DNA from: Oceanicola sp.
GTDB taxonomy: Bacteria > Pseudomonadota > Alphaproteobacteria > Rhodobacterales > Rhodobacteraceae
Assembly: GCA_017792405.1 (NCBI GenBank)
Contig: CP051231.1
Span: forward strand, 2,440,150 to 2,504,149
DNA: 64,000 nucleotides
Direction: 5' to 3'
A model generated the notes under the pieces. It ran no database searches and was not told the origin of the DNA. It saw only the letters and a program-made list of their open reading frames with translations. A program made the translations under genes and the position numbers. Positions 27,019 through 36,092 of this stretch are shown one piece after another (positions within the stretch are counted from its first letter, which is position 1; each line of letters starts with the position of its first letter).

Positions 27019-27204
27019 ATGGAAAACCTGCTTTCCAAGTTTGTGCGTGACGAAGACGGTGCGGTTACCGTCGACTGGGTCGTGCTGACTGCTGCCATCG
27101 TGGGCCTCGGTATCGCCGTGGCCACCGTGGTGGGCCAGGGCGCGATGGATCATTCCACCAGCCTCGGCAACTACGTCAGCGGCATCACGATCGCCAGCTA
27201 CTGA
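27019..27204 (+). CDS. flp2: Flp-family type IVb pilin, copy 2
   Basis: This second 61-residue pilin has the same processing region as copy 1: from DEDGAVTVDW through GLGIAV the two proteins are identical over 24 residues, then diverge (VATVVGQGAMDHSTSLGNYVSG against LASVSGGVQTLAG) and end alike in TIASY. It is cleaved after G14, with Asp-Trp at +5/+6. The copies arose by duplication; their upstream regions share GCCGGCCCGA. It has its own terminator. Confidence 0.9.
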   Translation: MENLLSKFVRDEDGAVTVDWVVLTAAIVGLGIAVATVVGQGAMDHSTSLGNYVSGITIASY

Positions 27205-27253
27205 GCTGGCCCCTGCCAGAACGGCGGACGCAAACCAGACTTGAACAATGAAG

Positions 27254-27283
27254 CGCCGGCCTTGGGTCGGCGTTTCTTTTTTA
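27254..27283 (+). terminator. rho-independent terminator after flp2
   Basis: An 8-bp stem (CGCCGGCC with GGTCGGCG, one G-T pair) with a TTG loop is followed by TTTCTTTTTT. It separates the pilin gene from cpaB. Confidence 0.85.
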
Positions 27284-27431
27284 TCGACATTTCATCCGGG
27301 CGCCGCAGCCACGCCCCGCTTCTGCCCGAATTGACGGCGATAAAGATGCCACGAGCAAGTTTGACTCGCGGGCGGCATGTGGGGCTCTTCCGCCTTTCCC
27401 CCGACCCGTGGCAAGTGAGAAAGGAAATACC

Positions 27432-28265
27432 ATGCGTATGGTTTTCGGACTGGTCCTGATCATCGGGGTCGCGCTGGCAGGTTTCGCCGTCTACATGGCA
27501 CAGGGCTACCTCGCCAAAACCACCGCCGAGCGCAACGCGCTCATCGCCGCGCAGCAAAAGGCAAAACCCACGGTCAACCTGATCGTGGTCAAGAAAGACA
27601 AGGCCTATGGCGAGCGTCTGACCCCGGAAGACGTGGTCGCGATCCGCTGGCAAAAAGACAGCCTCCCCGATGGCCACTACCTCGAGATGGAAGATCTCTT
27701 CCCCGTCGGGAAAGATCCGCGCACCGTCATCACCGCGATGAACAAGTTCGAGCCCGTGCTGAAAGCCAAGGTGACCGAGCCCGGCGAAGATGCCGGCATC
27801 ACCTCGCGGCTCGACAAGGGCAAGCGCGCCTTCGCCATCAAGGTAGACCGCACCTCCGGCGTGTCCGGCTTCCTGCGTCCCGGCGACCGCGTCGATGTGT
27901 ATTGGACCGGTTCGATCAGCGGGCGCGAAGTGACCAAGCTCATCGAGACCAGCATCAAGCTCATCGCCGTCGACCAGACCTATGACGAGGGCCACACTAG
28001 CCCGTCGATTGCCCGCACCGTGACCGTGGCGATCTCGCCCGATCAGGTCGCCTCGCTGGCCCAGGCCCAAAGCACCGGCCGCCTCTCCCTCGCCCTCGTC
28101 GGCGCTGAAGACGAGACCGTGGCCGAAGAGGTCGAAGTCGACCAGAAGCGCCTTCTGGGCATTCAGGAAAAAGAAGTCCGCGAAGTCGAAGTGCAGCGCG
28201 TCTGCACCACCAAGGTCCGCAAGGGTGCCGAGGTGGTCGAGCAGCCGATCCCCTGCACCAACTGA
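27432..28265 (+). CDS. cpaB: Tad pilus assembly protein CpaB/RcpC
   Basis: CpaB (RcpC) is a periplasmic membrane-anchored protein needed for Tad pilus secretion, thought to stabilise or gate the secretin. The 277-residue protein has one N-terminal helix (about residues 3-23) and a SAF-type domain (VVKKDKAYGERLTPEDVVAIRW), then FLRPGDRVDVYWTG. A Glu/Val-rich C-terminal stretch carries two cysteines (VCTTK and IPCTN) that could form a disulfide. The ATG at 27432 follows AAGGAAATACC; an earlier in-frame GTG lacks a ribosome site. Confidence 0.92.
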   Translation: MRMVFGLVLIIGVALAGFAVYMAQGYLAKTTAERNALIAAQQKAKPTVNLIVVKKDKAYGERLTPEDVVAIRWQKDSLPDGHYLEMEDLFPVGKDPRTVITAMNKFEPVLKAKVTEPGEDAGITSRLDKGKRAFAIKVDRTSGVSGFLRPGDRVDVYWTGSISGREVTKLIETSIKLIAVDQTYDEGHTSPSIARTVTVAISPDQVASLAQAQSTGRLSLALVGAEDETVAEEVEVDQKRLLGIQEKEVREVEVQRVCTTKVRKGAEVVEQPIPCTN

Positions 28266-28692
28266 GCCGACTCGCAGATCTCACTTGCCAACAGGCCCGG
28301 CCCTCTCTGGAGCGCCGGGCCTTCCCTGTTTGGGGAGGAGCTGCCCGTGCCGCACGGCGTAGAGCGCTACGCCGATCTGGGTGTCACCCACGCCGGGCCG
28401 AACCACGGCGGCACGACTTTCGGCAGAAGTCACGCCGGGCAATCGGCTGACTCCGGCAGCCAAGCCGGGCGCGAGGACGTCATCCTGATTTCTGGAGAAG
28501 CCTGCCGCTATCCCTAGGGGCAACTTGCGCCGCGTGCCGCTACACATAGCGTCCTGTTGCTATGAAACTACATAAACGAATCGCCGCAACGCTTTGATTC
28601 TTGCAAAAAAACATGACTGCCCGCAGGATGTGACCACCACAAGTGGGCCTCAAGGCCCCATTTCCTAGTAGTGACTATAGAGGCAGGGTCAC
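28266..28692 (+). other. cpaB-cpaC intergenic region with hairpins
   Basis: This 427-bp gap inside an otherwise compact pilus operon holds several stem-loops: GGCCCGGC/GCCGGGCC (28294-28321), GGCGTAG/CTACGCC (28356-28373) and GGGCC-TCAA-GGCCC shortly before cpaC. A weak -35-like TTGCAA lies at 28601. An antisense open frame exists but has no recognisable product. The region probably carries attenuation or a second promoter for cpaC. Confidence 0.5.
28294..28330 (+). terminator. terminator-like hairpin after cpaB
   Basis: An 8-bp perfect GC stem with a 12-base loop is followed by TTCCCTGTTT. The T-run is broken, so partial termination between cpaB and cpaC is more likely than a complete stop. 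Confidence 0.5.
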
Positions 28693-30144
28693 ATGAAACT
28701 TAGAACGCTTATGGCGGCAGGCCTGCTTGGCCTTGCTGCTTTCATTCCCCATATCGAGGGCGCGGCCGCCCAGACCCTTCGGGTCATGTCCGGGTCCGCT
28801 TCGTCCAGCCTGAAAGTTCCGATGAACCGGGCCGTCGTCGTCGAGAGCGACGAGGCTTTCGCGGAGCTTTCCATCGCAAACCCCGGCATCGCGGATATCT
28901 CCACGCTGTCGGAGCGCACCATCTACGTGCTCGGCAAGGCACCGGGGCGGACAACGCTCACGCTGCTGGCGCCCGATGGCTCGCTCATCACCAACGTCGA
29001 AGTGCAGGTCACGCCGGATATCTCCGAGCTGAAAGAGCGCCTGCGCGAAGTGCTCCCCGGTGAGCACATCGAGGTGCGCCCCGCAAACGACGGCCTGATC
29101 CTGTCGGGAATCGTCAGCTCCGCCGCCGCGGTGGACCGGGCACTTGACCTCGCCCAGCGCTACGCGCCGCAGCGGGTCAGCAACCTTCTGACCGTGGGTG
29201 GCTCGCAGCAGGTGATGCTGAAAGTCCGCTTCGCCGAGATGAACCGCTCCGTGTCCAAGTCGCTCTCCGCGTCCGTGGGCATCAACGGCGTGTCCGGCGG
29301 TGGCGGCAACTTCGGCACAATCGGCGGCTCCGGCACCTATATCGACGGCAACAACCTCGGCAACCTGTTCGACGGCGACGCCTCGACCAGCGTCACCCGT
29401 TCGGGCGAGAGCACCGGCGCCATCTCCTTCGGCTTCGGCGGCTCCAACGTCGAGCTGGCCATCCTGCTGGAGGCACTGGAGACCCGCGGCTTCATCCGCA
29501 CGCTGGCCGAGCCCAACCTCACCGCCCTGTCGGGCCAGAACGCCGAATTCCTCGCCGGTGGCGAGTATCCGGTGCCCGTGGCCAACGACAACGGCTCGGT
29601 GACGGTGGACTTCAAGCCCTTCGGTATCCTGCTGAACTTCACGCCCCGCGTGATCGGCAAGAACATCAACCTGCGCCTCACGGCAGAGGTTTCGGGCGTC
29701 GATACCACCATCGGCTTCACCGATGCGGGCTTCACCGTCAACGGCTTCCGCACCCGGTCGACCTCGACCACCGTGGAGATGCGCGACGGCGAGAGCTTTG
29801 CCATCGCCGGCCTCCTGCAGGACGACTTCACCGACGGTATCTCCAAGGTGCCATGGCTCGGTGACATCCCGATCCTCGGCACGCTGTTCCGCTCGTCGGA
29901 CTACCAGCGCAACCAGTCGGAGCTCGTGATCATCGTCTCCGCCCACCTCGTGACGCCCACCACCGGTGAAGCCCTCGCGCTCCCCACCGACCGTGTGCGC
30001 CCCCCCACCGAGCGTGAGTTCTTCCTCGGCGGCCATGACGCCATGCCCGCCAACGGCGCCTCCACCCGCACCTCCACCAAAGGCGGCGCAGGCGAGGTGG
30101 CCCGGCAGGACTTCTCCGGTTCCTACGGCTACGTGATGGAGTGA
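28693..30144 (+). CDS. cpaC: Tad pilus secretin CpaC/RcpA
   Basis: This is the outer-membrane secretin through which the Flp pilus emerges. The 483-residue precursor has a signal peptide (to about residue 27, GAAAQT), an N-terminal pilus-specific domain (about 30-110), a BON-like segment (about 115-170), and a secretin core with ALETRGFIRTLAEPNLTALSGQNAEFLAGGE (about 258-288) and the C-terminal VPWLGDIPILGTLFRS signature. Gly/Ser-rich loops lie near 195-240. It is followed by the lipoprotein gene after 5 bp. Confidence 0.96.
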   Translation: MKLRTLMAAGLLGLAAFIPHIEGAAAQTLRVMSGSASSSLKVPMNRAVVVESDEAFAELSIANPGIADISTLSERTIYVLGKAPGRTTLTLLAPDGSLITNVEVQVTPDISELKERLREVLPGEHIEVRPANDGLILSGIVSSAAAVDRALDLAQRYAPQRVSNLLTVGGSQQVMLKVRFAEMNRSVSKSLSASVGINGVSGGGGNFGTIGGSGTYIDGNNLGNLFDGDASTSVTRSGESTGAISFGFGGSNVELAILLEALETRGFIRTLAEPNLTALSGQNAEFLAGGEYPVPVANDNGSVTVDFKPFGILLNFTPRVIGKNINLRLTAEVSGVDTTIGFTDAGFTVNGFRTRSTSTTVEMRDGESFAIAGLLQDDFTDGISKVPWLGDIPILGTLFRSSDYQRNQSELVIIVSAHLVTPTTGEALALPTDRVRPPTEREFFLGGHDAMPANGASTRTSTKGGAGEVARQDFSGSYGYVME

Positions 30145-30149
30145 AGACC

Positions 30150-30797
30150 ATGAAAAAGGCACTCACCTTCGGCATCCTCTCCACCGCGATCGCGGTGGCC
30201 GGGTGCACGCCCCAGGCCGATAGGGCAGCGGGCAGCGACCTCGACATCGGTGGCTTCGGCAACTCGACCATGAACAACCACCTCGTTCATACCGGCCAGC
30301 GCAACGCGGCCATCGAGCTCAGCCGCAAGTTCGCCGCCGAGGCGCCGACCACGATCAACTTCGCCTTCAACTCCGCCGCGCTCGACGCCTCGGCCCGTGC
30401 CGCGCTGGACCAACAGGCAAGCTGGATCGCCCGCTACCCCACCGTGCGCTTCCGCGTCTACGGCCACACCGACCTTGTCGGCTCGGCGGGCTACAACAAG
30501 GCCCTCGGCCTGCGCCGGGCGCGCGCTGCGGTCAACTACCTCGTGTCCCGCGGGATCTCCCGCTCCCGGCTCGAGGCGGTCGCCTCCTTCGGCGAGACCC
30601 AGCCGCTGATCCACACCCAGGACCGCGAGCGCCGCAACCGCCGTACCGTGACCGAGGTGTCGGGCTTCATGGGCAAGCGCCCGTCGTTCCAGGACGGCAA
30701 ATACGCGCTGTTCTCCTACACCGAGACGATCACCTCGGCGACCGAGCCGCACGAGTTGGTCATCATCGACGAACAGGGCAGCGACGAAGAGCGCTGA
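30150..30797 (+). CDS. OmpA-family lipoprotein of the Tad locus
   Basis: This 215-residue lipoprotein (lipobox VAGC, C19) has a C-terminal OmpA-like peptidoglycan-binding domain (TTINFAFNSAALD, GHTDLVGSAGYNKALGLRRA, NRRTVTEVSG). It probably anchors the secretin to the cell wall and occupies the place of RcpB/CpaD-type pilotins in other tad loci. GGAG precedes the chosen ATG by 8 bases; the GTG nine bases earlier is a poor alternative. A strong terminator follows 62 bp after the stop. Confidence 0.9.
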   Translation: MKKALTFGILSTAIAVAGCTPQADRAAGSDLDIGGFGNSTMNNHLVHTGQRNAAIELSRKFAAEAPTTINFAFNSAALDASARAALDQQASWIARYPTVRFRVYGHTDLVGSAGYNKALGLRRARAAVNYLVSRGISRSRLEAVASFGETQPLIHTQDRERRNRRTVTEVSGFMGKRPSFQDGKYALFSYTETITSATEPHELVIIDEQGSDEER

Positions 30798-30859
30798 CAC
30801 CGGGCCAAGGGAGCCCCCCTGCCCTGCCTCTCACACGGCAGGGGCCCCATCGCCACCCA

Positions 30860-30894
30860 GAACGCGCGCCACCCCCGGCGCGCGTTCTTCTTTT
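30860..30894 (+). terminator. strong rho-independent terminator inside the Tad locus
   Basis: An 11-bp perfect stem (GAACGCGCGCC with GGCGCGCGTTC) and 6-base loop is followed by TTCTTTT. It splits the pilus genes into cpaB-cpaC-ompA and cpaE-cpaF-tadBC transcription units. Confidence 0.88.
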
Positions 30895-30927
30895 GAGGGG
30901 TTTCGTTTCCATCCCGGCAACAGAATC

Positions 30928-30936
30928 TGTGGATAA
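30928..30936 (-). promoter_or_regulatory. DnaA-box match
   Basis: TGTGGATAA is the reverse complement of the DnaA consensus TTATCCACA with no mismatch. It stands alone, so it is not an origin; a cell-cycle regulatory site for cpaE is possible, and chance is not excluded. Confidence 0.35.
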
Positions 30937-31189
30937 ATCGAAGCATTGTCCCGCCCACAGGAAACAACGCCCTTACAAGAGGTTAATCCCCCGCCAGATA
31001 CCCAACAATTTCGGTTTTTCAGCCGCATTCTTGCCCAACTTCGCGGGCATCAACTCTTCATTGGGAGCAGTGCGCGTATACCGACTCGCGCAAGGCACCC
31101 GGGCCAGAGGGGGCGGATGCCAGGCAAAACATGCTCCTCCCCTTCACCAGCACGCACCGGGTGTTGTTGTTAAAAAAGGACGTGAGGCA

Positions 31190-32443
31190 ATGACGATGAC
31201 CGCAGTTTTGCAGCCAGAACCGGCGCCCATCACGGCATGCACCGTGTCGCGTGACGTGCAGAACTTCGATCTGCTGATCGAAGACATGGAGACCGAGCTG
31301 GGTGAAAGCTGGGGCGACCTCGGCTTTGCCGACGCCTACACCTTCCTCGACCAGGACGAGGCGCAGGAACTGGAGTTCTTCGCCATCGCGCTGGACGGCG
31401 AAGACGAGGGCAACCTGCCCGAGATCACCGCCCTCATCAAGAAAGCCCGCGACCGCAAGGTCAAGGTCATCCTGATCGCCGAAGATGTCAGCCCGATCGT
31501 GCTGCACCAGCTGCTGCACAACGGCGCCGACGACTTCGTGCCCTACCCGCTTCCCGAGAGCGCCCTGCACGATGCCATCGAGCGCCTGCGCAAGCCCGAG
31601 CCCGAGCCGGCTGCTGCCGCACAGGCCGGCGGTGCCTCGGTGCCTACCGTTTACACTGCCAGCGACCGCAACGGCGTTGTGCTCGCGGTCCACGGCATGG
31701 CCGGCGGCACCGGTGCCACCACCTTCGCGGTGAACCTCGCCTACGAGCTGGCCACCTTCGACAAGGTCACCAATCCCCGCGTCTGCCTGCTGGACTTCGA
31801 CTTTCAGTTCGGCTCCACCGCCACCTTCCTCGACCTTGACCGCAAGGAGGCCGTCTACGAGCTGCTGAGCGACACCGCCTCGATGGACAGTGCCGCCCTG
31901 CTCGCCGCGCTTCAGAGCTACAAGGACAAGGTGCAGGTGCTCACCGCACCCGCCGAGATGCTGCCGCTGGATATCGTCACCCCCGAGGATATCTCGGCGA
32001 TCCTTCAGGTGGCCCGCTACAACTTCGATTTCGTGGTCATCGACATGCCCACCACCGTCTGCACCTGGACCGAAACGGTGCTGGACGCCGCGCAGGTCTA
32101 CTTCGCACCCATCGAGCTCGACATGCGCTCGGCGCAAAACGTCATGCGGATGATCCGGGCGCTGAAATCCGAGGATCTTCCCTTCGAGAAGATGCGCTTC
32201 GCGCTCAACCGCGCGCCCAAGTTCACCGACCTTTCAGGCAAGCAGCGCGTCAAGCGCATGGCCGAAGGGCTCGACATCGACATCGAGCTGATGCTGGCCA
32301 ATGGCGCCAAGCAGGTCAGCGACAGCGCCGATCATGGCCAGCCGCTGGGCGAGTTCGCCCCGAAGAACCAGTATCGCCGCGATGTTCAGAAACTCGCCAA
32401 ATCACTGCTCGACCTCGTGAAGGTCGAGGAAGAAGCGGTCTGA
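31190..32443 (+). CDS. cpaE: Tad pilus localisation ATPase-like protein CpaE/TadZ
   Basis: CpaE (TadZ) places the pilus machine in the cell. The 417-residue protein has an N-terminal receiver-like domain (about residues 20-135, with VILIAEDVSP and GADDFVPYPLP), a linker, then a MinD/ParA-type domain. The Walker A region reads GMAGGTGATT (G169-T178): both lysines of the KGGxGKTT motif are replaced by Ala. Atypical Walker A motifs are known in TadZ, so ATP hydrolysis is doubtful. The ATG at 31190 follows GGACGTGAGG; an upstream in-frame extension crosses the terminator and was rejected. Confidence 0.93.
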   Translation: MTMTAVLQPEPAPITACTVSRDVQNFDLLIEDMETELGESWGDLGFADAYTFLDQDEAQELEFFAIALDGEDEGNLPEITALIKKARDRKVKVILIAEDVSPIVLHQLLHNGADDFVPYPLPESALHDAIERLRKPEPEPAAAAQAGGASVPTVYTASDRNGVVLAVHGMAGGTGATTFAVNLAYELATFDKVTNPRVCLLDFDFQFGSTATFLDLDRKEAVYELLSDTASMDSAALLAALQSYKDKVQVLTAPAEMLPLDIVTPEDISAILQVARYNFDFVVIDMPTTVCTWTETVLDAAQVYFAPIELDMRSAQNVMRMIRALKSEDLPFEKMRFALNRAPKFTDLSGKQRVKRMAEGLDIDIELMLANGAKQVSDSADHGQPLGEFAPKNQYRRDVQKLAKSLLDLVKVEEEAV

Positions 32444-32469
32444 CCGGACCCCTGTAGAGGAAACACCCC

Positions 32470-33945
<1,476 letters not shown>

Positions 33946-33959
33946 GGGGGAGCGCAGCC

Positions 33960-34928
33960 ATGCAGATTTCAGCAGAACCAATCATCTACGGCCTCATATT
34001 CGTGGCCGTACTGGTCATGGTCGAAGGCATCTACCTTGTCGTCTTCGGCAAGTCGATCTCGCTCAACAGCAAGGTCAACCGCCGCCTCGACATGATGGAA
34101 AAAGGCGGCAACCGCGAAGAAGTGCTCGAACAGCTCCGCAAGGAGATGAAGCAGCACATGACGACCAAGAGCATCCCGCTCTACTCGATCCTCGCCGACA
34201 AAGCCCAGAAAGCCAACATCGCCTTCTCCCCCGGCGCGCTGGTCGGCATCATGCTCGGCCTCTCCGTCGTGGCCTTCGGCGCCCTCTCCGTCGCCTCCAC
34301 CGCCGGCATCGGCGTGCGCATCATCGTCTCCCTGGCGATGGGCATCGGCGGCGTCTATGTCTGGGTGAACAACAAGGCCAAGAAGCGCCTCACCCTCGTC
34401 GAAGAGCAACTCCCCGACGCCGTTGAACTGATGGTCCGCTCGCTCCGCGTCGGCCACCCCTTCTCCTCCGCGGTCAACATCGTCGCCAAGGAGGTGCCCG
34501 ACCCCCTCGGCTCCGAATTCGGCGTCATCGCCGACGAGGCCGCCTACGGCCGCGACATGTCGGAATCCCTAAAGGACCTCGCCGAACGGATGGACATGCA
34601 GGACCTCCGCTTCCTCGCCGTCGCCGTCACCATCCAGCAGCAGTCGGGCGGCAACCTCGCCGAGATCCTCGAAGGCCTCGGCAAGGTGATCCGCGCCCGC
34701 TTCAAGCTGTTCCGCAGGGTCAAGGCGATCACCGCCGAAGCCAAGTGGTCCGGCATGTTCCTGTCGATGTTCCCGATCCTCGCGATCATCATGATCAACG
34801 TGATCAAACCCGACTACTACGATGACGTGAAGGACACCGCCGCCTTCATCCCCGCCTGTATCGTCGTCGCCACTTTCCTCGTCGTCAACGTGGTCTTCAT
34901 GAAGATCATGGTGAACATCAAAGTCTGA
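33960..34928 (+). CDS. tadB: Tad pilus inner-membrane platform protein TadB
   Basis: TadB and TadC together form the membrane platform on which the ATPase acts. The 322-residue protein has helices near residues 9-29, 92-112, 115-135, 268-286 and 295-318, with the T2SSF domain between (LPDAVELMVRSLRVGHPFSSAV, then QQQSGGNLAEILEGL). Spacing to cpaF is 14 bp, with GGGGGAGCGCAGCC before the ATG. Confidence 0.95.
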   Translation: MQISAEPIIYGLIFVAVLVMVEGIYLVVFGKSISLNSKVNRRLDMMEKGGNREEVLEQLRKEMKQHMTTKSIPLYSILADKAQKANIAFSPGALVGIMLGLSVVAFGALSVASTAGIGVRIIVSLAMGIGGVYVWVNNKAKKRLTLVEEQLPDAVELMVRSLRVGHPFSSAVNIVAKEVPDPLGSEFGVIADEAAYGRDMSESLKDLAERMDMQDLRFLAVAVTIQQQSGGNLAEILEGLGKVIRARFKLFRRVKAITAEAKWSGMFLSMFPILAIIMINVIKPDYYDDVKDTAAFIPACIVVATFLVVNVVFMKIMVNIKV

Positions 34929-34938
34929 GGCCGCCCCC

Positions 34939-35937
34939 ATGGAACTCCTTCAAAACGCCAACGACTGGCTGATCGCAACCTTCGGCGACCTTGGCCCGCT
35001 CTACGCCATCGGCGCCCTCGGCCTCGTGCTGGTGCTGCTCACCCTGCCCTCCTTCCTCAAGAAGCCGGCAGACCCGATGGACAAGCTCAAGGGCACCGGC
35101 GGCGGCGCACGTGCGGCCAAGGCCGACGACCCGAAGGGCGCCAAGCTCCGGACCAAGAACAAGAACGCCGAGAAACTCGACAAGTTCGCCACCTTCCTCG
35201 AGCCCCAGTCGGCCGAAGAGATGAGCGCCGCACGGCTGAAGATGATGCAGGCCGGCTACCGCTCCAAGAACGCGGTGCGGATCTACCACTTCATCCAGTT
35301 CTCGCTCGGCATCGGCATGCTGCTGATCGGCCTGCTGATCGCCATCATCAGCTCCGCCAATGGCGAGGTCGAAACTCAGCAGCTCCTGATGATGGTGCTG
35401 ATCCCGGGCTTCGCGGGCTACTACCTGCCCCGCTACTGGGTGAACCGCCGCCTGCAACAGCGCCAGGGTGAAATCACCAACGGCTTCCCGGACTCGCTCG
35501 ACATGATGCTGGTCTGCGTCGAGGCCGGCCAGTCGATGGACCAGGCGATCATCCGCGTCTCCAAGGAGATCAAGCAGGGCTACCCCGCGCTCGCCGAAGA
35601 ATACGAGATCGTCGCCCACGAGGTGAAAGCCGGTAAAGACAAGACCAACGTCCTGAAGGACATGTCAGAGCGCTGCGGCGTGCCCGACATCGCCTCCTTC
35701 GTGACCGTGATGATCCAGTCCGCCAGCTTCGGCACCTCGATCGCAGACGCCCTCCGGGTCTTCTCCGAGGAGATGCGCGACAAGCGGGTGATGCGCGCCG
35801 AAGAAAAGGCCAACGTCCTGCCCACCAAGCTGACGCTGGGCACCATGATGTTCACCGTGCCCCCCCTGATGATCATCCTCATCGGCCCGTCGGTCTACCA
35901 GATCTACGACACGCTGAGCAACGCGACGTTCTTCTGA
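34939..35937 (+). CDS. tadC: Tad pilus inner-membrane platform protein TadC
   Basis: This 332-residue second platform protein has an N-terminal helix (about residues 18-37), a charged linker, two helices near 114-156 and the T2SSF domain (NGFPDSLDMMLVCVEAGQSMDQAI, QSASFGTSIADALRVFSEEMR), ending with a helix near residues 300-320. It starts 10 bp after tadB. In most tad loci tadD would follow directly; here a foreign-looking gene on the other strand intervenes. Confidence 0.95.
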   Translation: MELLQNANDWLIATFGDLGPLYAIGALGLVLVLLTLPSFLKKPADPMDKLKGTGGGARAAKADDPKGAKLRTKNKNAEKLDKFATFLEPQSAEEMSAARLKMMQAGYRSKNAVRIYHFIQFSLGIGMLLIGLLIAIISSANGEVETQQLLMMVLIPGFAGYYLPRYWVNRRLQQRQGEITNGFPDSLDMMLVCVEAGQSMDQAIIRVSKEIKQGYPALAEEYEIVAHEVKAGKDKTNVLKDMSERCGVPDIASFVTVMIQSASFGTSIADALRVFSEEMRDKRVMRAEEKANVLPTKLTLGTMMFTVPPLMIILIGPSVYQIYDTLSNATFF

Positions 35938-35942
35938 GGGAT

Positions 35943-35962
35943 GGGGGCTACGGCCCCCTTCC
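35943..35962 (+). terminator. hairpin after tadC
   Basis: GGGGGC-TACG-GCCCCC, a 6-bp GC stem with a tetraloop, is followed by TTCCGCTT, five bases after the tadC stop. It would end the cpaE-tadC transcript, although the T-run is short. Confidence 0.6.
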
Positions 35963-36074
35963 GCTTAGCTCAAAGTCGTCATCGTCTGAGTGTGGCGCTA
36001 CCGAGCGTCAAATTCCAAACTTCGCTAAACAAAAATCTATGCTTCAGAAAGCCGGATCAGGCGCGGGGCCTTGA

Positions 36075-36083
36075 TCAACACAA
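36075..36083 (+). repeat. left copy of 9-bp direct repeat flanking the inserted ATPase gene
   Basis: TCAACACAA lies 9 bp beyond the stop codon of the ATPase gene and recurs in the same orientation at 37774-37782. It could be a target-site duplication. A shared 9-mer between two flanks of this size is also possible by chance, at a few percent. Confidence 0.35.
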
Positions 36084-36092
36084 AACCCCAGC

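Larger units (their letters stand above)
30798..31189 (+). other. intergenic region between the OmpA-like gene and cpaE
   Basis: These 392 bp contain a strong terminator (30860-30894), a perfect 9-base DnaA-box match (30928-30936), and a stretch with a GGTTAA half-site and an AT-rich ATTTCGGTTTTTC segment. The cpaE half of the locus must therefore have its own promoter here, but no clear hexamer pair was found. No coding signal was seen. Confidence 0.5.

Noticed and set aside
28281..28547. 88-codon antisense frame in the cpaB-cpaC gap
   Set aside because: No ribosome site and no recognisable product; it runs through hairpin sequence. Kept only as part of the intergenic description.
30893..31189. 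N-terminal extension of cpaE by 99 codons
   Set aside because: The extension starts inside the terminator and includes a DnaA-box and AT-rich non-coding sequence; family members begin near MTMTAVLQPE.
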